Shown here: in pieces, positions 48,101-59,370 of the stretch
Layout: the number at the start of each line of letters is the position of its first letter
Position numbering within the stretch: the stretch's first letter is position 1
Source: Erythrocercus mccallii
Lineage: Eukaryota > Chordata > Aves > Passeriformes > Dicruridae
Length of the DNA stretch: 64,000 nt
Reading direction: 5' to 3'
Assembly (NCBI GenBank): GCA_013397435.1
Contig: VZRG01001054.1
Span: forward strand, 37,346-101,345
The notes under the pieces: model-generated
Database searches by the model: none
Told to the model about the DNA's origin: nothing
Seen by the model: the letters and a program-made list of their open reading frames with translations, nothing else
Translations under genes and position numbers: made by a program

Positions 48101-51100
48101 GCCACAGCCCAAGCACTATCAGAGATGCTGGCAGATTTCCATATCCAATCTCTCATGCAAATAAATATTGTCGATCCATTTCATTCAAATTATTAGTCAC
48201 TCTCCCCTTCCTTTCCCCTTCTTACGTCTGTTAAAATTATTCATTTTTGAGAGGCATTAGGAGAATAATCCACAACCAACAACATGTCCAGTGTTCAGCC
48301 TTGCTGCTTGCACAATAACTGATCACAGACCCAAATATGCCCAGAACCTCAGGCACTTGATAGAGGGGACAGACAGCCTCCAGCTACTGAGTGACTCTTC
48401 CCTGCAAACTGCCTTCAACAGCAAGCTTATATGCTTGAAAGGAATCATATTCATTTTTATTCAGCACAGATTTCTATATGATGTTAAAATCCTTTACTAA
48501 CAATGAGCCTCGGGTTCATTAGCTTTGGCTGGACATGCAAGTCTCACAGTATTTTCCTATCTCTTTATTTGGATGAATATGCAAATATTTCTATGACAGA
48601 TACATGCATAAGCAAACTTACAAGTGGGTATTTGCAAATATGTGTGCCACTCTGAAATTAGCTCTCTACAAACAACCCTGCCAGTAAAACTCATTGTTAG
48701 AGTGTTTGCAGAGAGCTAACAGATGAAAGGGTGGATATAGCCGAACTGAGCTCATTTAAACACCCTAGCAAATAGTTTCTGAAGTTTTCCATTATTCTCC
48801 AAGTTTTATTTTCAAAACATTATGGAAGATATAGATTTAGCACCTTCTTAAACTGCTGAAGACCAACAGGAAGACAACAGGAGTCTCTGAGGGCCATTCT
48901 CATTTTGATGTCTCTCTCCACGTGTTCTTGATCTCCTTTCTGGGAGATCACATCTCTGCAGCCTGGGGTTGGATTTTCTGTTGTCTCCAGTGCCTGGTGT
49001 GGCAGAGCTGAAGTGCTCCCACATGTGGAATACCCAGAAGTGTCACAGTTCATTCACAAGGATCATGTTCCAGCCCTGGAATGGGGTGATTACTGCTTCT
49101 GCTGGTCACAACTGGGACTCTTTAGTGGGACAGAAGGCAGAAATTTGCAGAGCAGCAGCCTTCAACCATGCCTTGCACCAGCATTATCAACTCTCTCCAC
49201 ATGGTAGATAAGCAGTGGAATAAATCCATTTTATCCAAAAAACCCCACAATGGTTCCAGATAAGTACATCTGGTCCAATAATTTCTGTGGACATTTTGTC
49301 TGTTACACTCAGGTGCACCCAACTTTCAACAAGTAACTTCTTTGACTCTGTTGCTAAACACATCTTTCACCTCTTTATTATTCCCCCTTCTCCTTAAACT
49401 TATTCCAATAACCAAAATGCAGGAGCACTGTGAAATTATTTGGATGCATCACACTTCAGAGATACAGCTTTGAAGCAGCAACACTGAAATGGGAATAAAT
49501 GAAAGCTTTAAAAGAAATAAATTAACTAAATTCAGATTAATATCTTCATATCCAAGAACATGAAGTGGCTTTGATTTCCAGGTCACATAATTTTCAGATT
49601 AATTAGTAGCAATGCTTCTTAATATATCATTTAAACTGATTACAGGAGGCAGAAAATAAGAGCATCTTCACGGGAGTTTAGTGCAGTTTAACTAATATGC
49701 TTTCACTTCAAACCTTCAGGTAATTCATCTTAACTTGCTCAGATGTCCTTGTGCACCTAAGCAAGAGAAGATGGATAACCTGGAGGTTTGGGTGATTTCT
49801 TGCTCACCTCCAGCTGCCAGGAACATCGCTGTAGCACTGGGATGAACAGAGGGTACCCACCAACAAAAGAGGTGCTGTAGAGCTGCTGTGCACTTATGGC
49901 TACCTCAGCTGCTCTGTGCCTCTGTGCCTGCAGTGATCTCAGGAGTTTTCTGTTCTTTGGTGTGCAGTTGTCAGGGAGCAGCTCCTCACCTTGCAGCACT
50001 GGGGAGAGAAAGGTCAGGTTTTCTATCAGAGTGATACCAAACAGGGCTCCTCACATGGGCTGGATCCCGTGAATCACTAAGCTCAGGGTCCAAAAGAGAA
50101 TTTCTCTGTAGTTTGACAAGTTGGAAATTTTATTTTTTGTTTTAAAGAGATGAACTTTTTTCCCCTTTTTTTCCTCTCCTTACTGTATTGTATTGTCCTA
50201 ACTCCCCAAGCAGGTAGCAAAGAGGAGCTCTAAACTCTCTAAAGCAGCTACAATTAATCTATGCTTGGGTTAAAAAGTAAATATTTCAATTGAGAACACA
50301 CCAAAAAACCCTGGACCCTTTTTTTACCCTCCTACTATGAGTTCTGAAAGTGATCATGTCTTATGTTTTTCCTGATAGTGATGATAACATGGCTTCTCTC
50401 TTTTGCTAGGACAAAGGTTTGTTTGTTTTTTTTCAGATAGTCACACACCCAAGACAACCACCCTTGAGTGGAATTCTGCTCATGCTCATTACAGAGTTTG
50501 CACATTGCTTGGTATGTGTGAAGGGAGGTAAGAGAAAGGGGAAGGAAAAAGGAAGAAAATAACTGGAGACAGTGGAAAAATCCAAGAAGAATGTTTCAGC
50601 AGGAAGACTTAATATCGAAAAGAAATAAACTACTTTTTACAGAGAAAACACATTTTAGCATCAGTCTGCAAACCTCTTTTTAGATAGGATATTTCCTCAA
50701 TGACAAAAGGAAGAATTGATTCTTTGGAACAAAAAAATTCCTGGTTTAAAATACAGGGCAAAGGTCTCTGAACTCAATCTGGGGCTTTTTTTGGAATCCA
50801 AAATAAATAGTTTGAGCAGTTATCAAATACAGCCAAGTTCCTCTGGGTTTGCCCAATCTTAGTTATCCTCTGGCCTCTTCTGTACTTCTGTTTGCTCTGA
50901 AATACATCAAAGCCACGTCTGAGATAAAACAGATCAAACAGCAGCAACCTCTGGAACCAGGGAAATTGTAAGTGAGGAATGCAGAGAACAGCAGGATAAC
51001 CATGCTGAGTACAGAGGGATGAGGCTTCTGAGGAAGGATGCGCAGTGGACCTCTTGGTTTGCCATAAGGACAATGCCATCTGTGCCTTTGACTGGCATTT

Positions 51101-54100
51101 CCTCTCTAGCAATGACCAGAATTTGTTTCTGTGAATGTCCTTTGAAGCTGGTGGGAGTCGCTGATGCCCCACCTCTCAGCAGCTCTCAGGAGCTGTGCTT
51201 TTCCCAGGCAGAGCACTTCAGCTGGGTGGTCAGGAGGGTGATGGAGCAGTTTCATTTCCCCAGAGGTTTTCACTGTGAGAGGCTGTTTGGGATCTGATTT
51301 CTTCTGGTGCATTTTGCTAGCCCATGTCTTCTGTTTGTGGTAGGAGAGGGGACATCTGGGATGAACAACCCTTCAGCCTGCAGTACCTATCCCACGAGCT
51401 TTTACATCCTATTTAATTCAAGGTTCTTACCCGGGAGGAAGCAGAGCAGCAGGGCAGTACCCTGTGCAAAAGATGGAAGATGAGGATGGCAGCCCCACTG
51501 TCCCAACCCAAACCAAGTCAGAATGTGGGTAGGAATTCACTGTGAAGCTTGGGGGGCAATTTTTGAGTCAATTTATTTACTCTGTTTCCTTGGGATGCTG
51601 ATAAGGTATTGTGTTTATACAGCTTTTATGTAGTGACCATTGCCTCACCAAGTAGAAGCTGTGGCTGTTATGTGACCTAAAAGCTCCCAAAAAGAATGGG
51701 AACAGCTCCAGCTCCTGCCCACCTGCAGCCTGGTGTGTGAGCCCCAGTTTCACACTGAAACCCTGATGCTTTGTTTTTCCACATTGATAGACCTTACTGG
51801 CCATCTCTGGCAGTTTCAGTTGCTGTGACAAGGAGGACTAAGGCTAAACCACAACAGCCATCACTGTAAAACAGATGAAAAACCACACAATGTGTGTGTG
51901 CCTATGGAGATGTGGGGACCAAGCACACAGGGCTGCAGTGCTGAGGCTGCAGCCAGGGGAGGGAACATGGAAACAAACATAACCCTCTGTCCCCCTTCCC
52001 TGTAAATACAAATAGTGTAGAACAGCAAGACTGCCATTGTATTTGTAGTCATGGAATGAATTTTTCTAATATTTAAATTGCATTTAGTTGGCCAGGTCTG
52101 GAAACATTCTTGCCACCATCTCATCCATTCCTTAACCCCACACCCTGGGTTAAGGCTCATGACAAGTTCTGTCAAAGCAAACTGAAAGTTTTGGTTTTAT
52201 GAGGACAGAATATATTTGCAAAATTATCTTCCTATCTACTTTCATTATCATGGTTCTAAGTTGAAATGTGCCGCAATAAATCAAAGTTTTCTGCTGCTCC
52301 CACACCTAATTCCTTTCCCACCAGCTCTTTTTTATGGAACTATTTTGCTCCAAACTGCAACAAAATAAAATGCCAACTGCAAGACCTCTTTCTCATGCTG
52401 AGGGAGAAATGCCTTTTTTCCAGTCATTTTCAGCAGCACACGATATCAGGATAGAGCAGCTGTTTGCAGCTTCCAGCTCGTGCAAAGGAGCCATCCTTGC
52501 CAGGGAGCAAAAGAACCTGAGGGGTTCTGATGCCTCTTTGGTTTCTTTCCAGTCAACCCCTCCTCACATTAGCAATAATATACCTTGAGTAACATACTAG
52601 TGCAGCATTACTTGGATGAAAAAGTGCAATCCAAGGTAGGTCAGTCAAACAGGAATACTTTAGATGGGACAAATAGACTAAAATCATGCATTTAGAAAAA
52701 AGAAAAGAAGAGCCAAGAGTAAAGACCTCTGTTGAAATCTCTTCAAAATCTTATTTTCCTGTCAGTTCTGTAGGTCTTACATCTCTCTCTTAGGCTCCAG
52801 CAAGAGGAAGAGAAGGATATTTTGGTGACAAGTGTAAATGTTTAAGCCATATTGACTGACCAGCTGAGCAATGTGGTGCTCTGCTTTCATAGATTCTGAA
52901 ATCTACAGAATCCTGGCTATGAATTTTTATTATTTATCATTTTTAGCAAGCTTCTAATTGACCTTAAAAAGCATGGGAGATGCTGTGATGGCTACCTGAT
53001 AACACCTTGTTAATTTTCTCCTTTAAAAAAGACTTCCCCAAATTTAAGTGACTTTACTCTGAAAGGAGTGCAGAGAAATGTATCTATACTCCAGATGTCA
53101 ATGTTCTAGCAATCAGTTTGTTGTCCTCAAGGGTTATACTTCTCTGGAGATACTTCAGGGTTCTCTTCAGACCTAGATTTTTAGGTAAGGAGGCTCCTCT
53201 AGTAGAGTGGGCTCTTCAGCCACATGGACATCAATACTCTAGATGGATGAGTGGAGAGGAAGTAAAATATGACCAATGCTCTCCACAGCTGCAAAAGATC
53301 CTTTTAATTTATTTCTTTTGGCGCTCACAACTGTGAAGGGCTTTTCAGAGAGGAATGGCAGGAACTGTGCATAGATTTTATCTCCCCGCAGAAGTAATTT
53401 GTCAGGCTCTGCGTAAGCAGAGATGTGGATGTGCCGAGCTTTTCTCTTTTGCCAGATGTTCTCCATTTTCCATAGTGTGGACACCAAAGTGGCTCTGAGT
53501 GGTCAGGTCGGAAAGGCAGGAGATGTGGGATGTGAAGGACACAGCAGGAGAAAGCAGCCAGCCCAGGGTTACATCACAGGAAAGCTGAGGAAATAGAAAC
53601 AGCTCGGATGCTTTAACAGATCTTTGTACAGAGATCATCAGCTGGGCCTTGCAGCCCAGAGGAAGCTCCAGGTTCCTGGAAGGATTTAACGCAGAATAAC
53701 ACAGAGCGTCTCCTTGGTCTGCGCTGCATCCTCAGGCCACATATACATCTCATTACACTTAATTAGCCCACCTACTTTAAGTGCAAACTTCCCCAGCCCA
53801 CTGCAAGCAGGATCCTTCTGGCAGATGAAGAAAGTTTCCTTCCTGCTGTTCCCTGAAGGAGCTGTGTGCTGCAAAGCTCATTGTGGGAAAGGTCTTCTGC
53901 TGACCACAGAGAACAATGCCAGCAAAGCCCTACTGCTAATTGGTTTTCCATGGCCAGATGAGTTCCCAACCCCTATCTGAATCCATTTGTCCCCAAGGCT
54001 GTAGCAGCTCTGCAGATTCAGGAATTTTCAGCCTGTGGAGCTATGATAAATACAGGCAGGTAATGGCAGTGCAAATAGACTGCAGAACTGGAGGTCTGCT

Positions 54101-54765
54101 CTCTATTAACTGCAGAATAATTCCTGCTGAACCCCAGGTTTAATGGCAAATATCTTCTTTCAGCAGCTGTTTCCCCAGACATCTCAAGTACATGCACCCT
54201 GAACTGAACTGCTGGACTTGTCCTGCCTGTGAAAAAGCCTCTGAATTACTTTTGAAAATGAATTAACTTTAAATGATGGTGTTGACAACCAAATTCTGAA
54301 AAATTTAGACACTGGTCTTGTTTTTGTTACTAGTGAAAAATGGCATCCAGAGTCAAAGGCTTCAGAAAACTTTCAATATTTGTAAACATCTCCAAAGCTA
54401 AACTATTTCAGCTTTAGGATTCAGGGAAGCTTTAATGTCTACAGAGGAACCAGAATTTTAATTTAATAATTGTATGTGGAGCCAGCATCCCAGCTTACAG
54501 CAGCTCAGAACTTCTATTGTGAGATCTGTTTTAAGCTGTTTACAACTTGGACAAGTTTTGAGAATTTGAATTGCAGGCTTTTGAATTAATTTGATGTTTG
54601 TAGAAAAGCATCTGTTAAATTGGTGTAGAACTCAGTCTGAGAATGAGATAAGAGAAAAAGTACATTGTTAAAAACTCCTCATTTACTTCCAAATTCAAAA
54701 GCAAGGACTTGACAGGTACCAAGGAGAAGATATGGTGGAGGAGTTGTCTCCTTGCCATTATTCTG
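48101..54765. other. Unique non-coding stretch
   Basis: No exon or mobile element is recognised. It begins with the octamer cluster at 48155-48640. A purine-rich run lies at about 50515-50580. Open frames reach 132 codons and show no family resemblance. Confidence 0.55.
48155..48640. promoter_or_regulatory. Candidate regulatory region with clustered octamer (POU-type) motifs
   Basis: Exact ATGCAAAT octamers lie at 48155-48162 and 48579-48586, a CATGCATA lies at 48603-48610, and the near-palindromic ATTTGCAAAT lies at 48630-48639. The POU/octamer family recognises ATGCAAAT. The first copy is followed by AAATATT. Clustering is seen; binding and function are inference. Confidence 0.3.
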
Positions 54766-54800
54766 AAAAAAAACCCCCAAACAAACAACAAGACAAAACA
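54766..54800. repeat. Short A/C-rich run
   Basis: Eight A, five C, then CAAA-type units, like the other A/C-rich blocks. Confidence 0.75.
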
Positions 54801-57340
54801 GGAACATAAGGAAATGTGAACCTCAGGGGTAAAAAAATCTAATAACAGAATTGGTAGAGTCTGACACCTAAATTTGCTGAAGAGTGTGTCCCAGTCTGCC
54901 GGTCATGTTCTTTGACGCTGATGAAGACTTAACAGATCATTCCCTTTCCCCAGGGTGTCATGGGCAAAAGAACATGAATTTGGGGACATTTTACTTAAAT
55001 TACCAACCCAATCAAGACAAACATCTATTCAGCGATTTGTTTATTGAGAAAAAAGAAAGTGCAAATTATTAAAAAAGCACTTAAATAAACACCCTTCCTC
55101 CTCCAGCCTCAAATTAAGTCAAATGCCTGCCCTCCCACCTTCCCAGCATGATTTTTTCATGTTTTCACTCCAGGCCACACTCAGCCTTTCACAAACCTTC
55201 AGTGAGGCCATGGGTGGTGAACTGAGGTTGTTTGCGCTGGTGCTGCTCACTGTGCCCACCCTGTCACAGCTCACGCCCAGCCACAGTGGTGGCACAGGGG
55301 TGGCCATGGCCATGGAATTGCCTGTCCCTGACCCACAACTGGACACGATCCCTTCAGGCTTGGACCCTGGGCATGGGGCACAACCACAGGCCTTTCCATG
55401 GGTGAGTCTGTGCAGCTGGAGCCATCAGTGGTGTGGATCATCCCTGTCCAGAGCAGGCAGATGAGGAATGAGGATGGATCCTGAGTCTCCCATTGCCGTG
55501 GCTGGCGCTGAGCTCCTGCTCCAAAGGGGGCTGATGCCTGCATGGTTCTCCCTTTAGCAGGTGAAGTACCATGGCTGGGACAGTGAAGAGGGGCCCAGAT
55601 CCCAGATGCAGAGGGGCTGAACAGTGGTTTTCATGCTGCACTTGCTCAGAGGGCTGGGCATGGGGAGCAGACACAAAGGATTCTGTCCCCCAGCCCCTGC
55701 AGTGCAAAGGCTGCAGTTTGTGCTGTCAGTAAAACCTTCAGACAGCTGCAAAGCTGTGCCATCCCCCCCAGTGCTGGCACAGGGAGGAAGGATGGCAGCC
55801 TATTGCCATTGCCTGTTCTGTGATCTACTTCGCTAACAGAGCACAGAGCTAGTCCACAGTGCTTGTGGGAACCACCTAAATGCTGCATGCTGGATCTGCA
55901 GCAGGGGCAGAGGAAGACACAGGATCTCTTTTTCTCCTTGTTTTAATATGACTGACGTGCAACAAAAATGTATTGGACTTCATGTGACTTCAGATGTGAG
56001 ACCTCTTCTACCTTGGCTTTAAACAGGCTGTTGTCTAATTTGATTCTTCTTTCTACAGAGTCATCATTTCTGATGTGGAGAAGACTCCCAGGCAGTCACG
56101 CACACTTTCTTTGCCACCTGCACAGTCTCGAAGCAGAAGTGAAGCAGAAAGACATGAAGACTTTTATTCCTGGAACTGGGAAGCAGGGGGATGTATCAGG
56201 GCTCCAATCTGCAGTAAACTATAATAATTTTGGAAACAAGCTACCATCACATCCCCCGTTTTAAGAGTGACAGTTCTTACAGAAAGGTCCTGGCAGTGCT
56301 GATTTGCATCTCTGCTTGAGCCCTGACAGCAGCACCTCTCTGGGAGAATGCCCCCAAACACAGTGCATGTGCAATGGGACATGACAGGCTGTGTGTCTGT
56401 GGGCGACTCCCTCAGGGGCTGTTACAAGACTCAGCACCGTGTTCTTTTAACTGCCTGAGAGAGATTATAATTATTTTTCTGTGCCTGATGGAGTGTCTTC
56501 CCACTACTATAAAATGCAATTTGCAAACAAAAATACAAGAAAAGGGATTTTGGATGATCTGGGCACTGTCCAGGGCAAATTACAGAGCACTGGTTTTTCT
56601 TGTCTACAGCTGTGAGTACAGTTTATAATAATTTATTGAAGTTGTTAAAAAGAAGTAATTCTTTACACATCTGTTTTTCATAGGCATTTACTGGCCTGTA
56701 GAAAATGTAATTAAGCAGGATTCCTGCCTGTTGGGTTTTGTTACACAAGATCTTTCTGTTCCACTGCTGCTGTTAAATTCATCAAGAGGCTGGCATCAAA
56801 TTTAATCCTAAACCCAGAATTTCTCTTTGAGAAAGGCCCCACAGTATGCAAAACTACCTGGTTTTGTCTGCTCCATGCCCAAGCTGTACATGCCCCTGCT
56901 CACAGCCGAGTCTCACCCCAGTTTCTGGGTGGAGTGCTTTGAGTCAGGATTTAGGAAAACCATTAAAGAAAGAGAGTGGAGGGTGGGGATGGAGAGGCTC
57001 CTGGGAGTCCCTAATGCAGTGGTAATGGAATGCAAAGCCTTTCATCTCTAGGTTTCTAGGCCAAATTAGCTGTAGTGACCCAAAGCTTCTTGACACCAAG
57101 AAAGGATGTGTTTAACTTGTAATAAATAAGAAGACAATTTGGCCTGATTTTTTCAAAGGGCTAAGTGTGTGTATGCCCTGTTGGGAGTTCCTCTGAAAAT
57201 CAACAGCTTGTCTTTGAATGAAAGAGAGGCACTTCTTCTCCCTGGCTGCCTTTGAAGCTTCCCAGGCAGCCCCATCCAAAGCCAGGGCATCCCTCCTCCG
57301 AGAGCACCAGGAGGGAGAGGCTCTGGCCCTGGCCAGCCTC
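54801..57340. other. Unique non-coding stretch, partly GC-rich
   Basis: About 55120-55760 is the most GC-rich part of this half of the window and carries overlapping open frames on both strands, including a possible first exon at 55210-55401 (see findings). Nothing else is recognised. Confidence 0.5.
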
Positions 57341-57409
57341 CTCTGCCCTCTTCTCATCTCTTCTGCCCTCTTCTCCTCTCTTCTGCCCTCTTCTCCTCTC
57401 TTCTGCCCT
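57341..57409. repeat. 20-bp pyrimidine-rich minisatellite, about 3.5 units
   Basis: Units of TTCTGCCCTCTTCTCCTCTC start at 57361 and 57381, with a variant before them (one C to A change) and a partial copy after. It gives Ser-Ser-Ala-Leu-Phe-like or Arg-Glu-Glu-Lys-like runs in translation, so the 134- and 104-codon open frames here are repeat products. Confidence 0.93.
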
Positions 57410-59049
57410 GCTGACTCAATCAACAAGATTTCTTAAAAGGAGATACTTCCTAACATCGACTGACTTCAAGAGTTTGTTTACAGGAGAGGCATTTGTCAAG
57501 TGGCACATGGGGAGAGACGACTTTCTCTCTCCTAGAACAACCCTGGAAATAATTTTGGAGTATAACATTTATATAGGTATTCACTGGCATCAATACCCAA
57601 GTTTTTACAGCTCTAAAAAACCAAAAAAAGTCTCATTCAATTACGTCTGTTTATAACAGCATAAGATAGTCCTGACTGATGAAGTGCCATATGATATTTT
57701 CAAACATTTTACCTCTTCACTGTTTTTCCCTATCAGTGTCAACAACTTTTCCTTTCTTTTTTTTTTTTTTTTTTTGTTTTGTTTTTAGCTCTTGTAGGCT
57801 GCTGTCTTAGGACACTTTCTCCTTGTAAGTTAAAGAAAAACTTGATTTGGTCTTCAGGCTATGTTAAATAAATATATAATAAAAAAATATAAAAGTTCTG
57901 TATTTTTTTTTCCCCAGTGGCAGATTGGCAGGATTTCCTTTCCACCTGTCCTCCAGCAAGGAAGATTCCTTATCTCAGCAGTTTTGCTGCTGATAATCAA
58001 CAGGAAATATCACCACAATTTCAATGGAGGCTGACAATAGTAGGACATCTGGTATTAAGAGAAGCTGTTAACCATATTCAAAATCTAAGTATAGCGTGAC
58101 AGTGAGGATGTTATGTAAGATTCCTTGTCACTTTGGGTTGCAAGTGTACCAGAGTATTCACTTACACAATCCTGGCACACAGGTCCGCACGGGGTGTCTG
58201 AGATTTACACTTGCTCTACACCAGTCCCATGCTGGTTGGCCTCAGACCATTCCCTCCCTCCAGCCCTCACCCTGTGCTGCCCAGTGCATCAATTCCATCC
58301 ACTGGGAACATGCCCCTGCTGCTGTTCTGGGTTTTTTTGGGTGCTGCATGCCAGGCACACAATCACCTCTAAATCCATGGAATAATCAGAAGAAATCAGT
58401 CATACCATCACCCTGGGGAATATTCCCTGCTGCTATTAGCCCAACAATGTTGTGCCATTGATATGGCACTGAAAATCACAACTGACCCTTGCCTCTTGGC
58501 CAAGGAGAGCACAGGTACCTGTGTCCACCAGGAATGTGCAACACGGTGAGGAACCAGCCCAGGAGAGTGCAATAGAAAATAGCCAAGTGTAGGGAAAACT
58601 GGCCTTACCTGTGGGACTATGGACTTACATCACAAGGCAGTATTTTAAATTGTAGGGCTCTTGAGTTGTCTGTGTATCTACAAAACCAGCATAATTCTTT
58701 CACATTCCTACTATTAGCAAGTTTGTACCAAATTTGGAGAGTGCTGCAAATAGTTTGGGGGTATAGACTAATGGTATTAAAGGGACCAAGGGGGCCAAGT
58801 TCTTTTCTGGGCTATATTTGTGCACTGTTAATGACTTCTATAATTAAAGGCATAGTATAAGCCTATGTCTCTTTAGTATTTAGGTACAAATCTGTCTTTT
58901 CTCATCCATGCAATTAGTTCTACTTAAGGCTGTTAGGACAGAGAGGCAAATGGGCAATCTTGGAAATTAAGAGAACTGCACTAGAAATGAAGAGGCATAG
59001 AGAAGCAGACCTCAGATCCCATTATCTGAACTCATTTTATTAAGGGCAT
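57410..59049. other. Unique non-coding stretch
   Basis: A 19-T run lies at 57757-57775, followed by GTTTTGTTTTTAG. A splice-acceptor-like tract ends at about 57917. The 60- and 121-codon open frames that follow show no known domain. No mobile element is recognised. Confidence 0.5.
57757..57775. repeat. T19 homopolymer
   Basis: Nineteen uninterrupted T. No associated transcript-like sequence was recognised on either side. Confidence 0.93.
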
Positions 59050-59370
59050 ATTTGCACTGTATTTGCAATTCCCTCAGAATCTCCTACCCATTGCTGAGGA
59101 ACGTCTGCAGAGCAATTATGTTATCGCAGATGCTAATGCGACCTCGGGGAGGGAGGGAAGCAGGAATCCTGCAGCTGTGGAGAGAAAAATCTCACATTTT
59201 AACGATGGCTAATGAACGCTTGGCATGGCACCTTTGTTCTTCCTCCTTCCTCCTCACGGAAGCTCGCTCCATGAGGAGCTGGGAAGGCAGTGGGGCTATA
59301 CATTTGCCTGCTGGTGAGCTATAATGTAGCAGCTGTTAGCAAATGAGTTGTTCCCTACATAGTTAAATTA
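59050..59370. promoter_or_regulatory. Candidate cis-regulatory element with repeated GCTAATG sites
   Basis: GCAATTATG (59112-59120), GCTAATGCG (59132-59140) and ATGGCTAATGAACG (59205-59218) supply repeated TAAT/ATTA cores, several next to CpG in a CpG-poor background. Retained CpG beside homeodomain-type cores is common in conserved vertebrate enhancers, but conservation cannot be seen here. The 11-mer ATGGCTAATGA is shared with the element at 40.4 kb. Confidence 0.3.

Noticed and set aside
57917..58099. Terminal-exon-like frame after a TTTTTTTTTCCCCAG acceptor
   Set aside because: Only 60 codons, no family resemblance, and T-rich tracts with AG are common in this AT-rich sequence.
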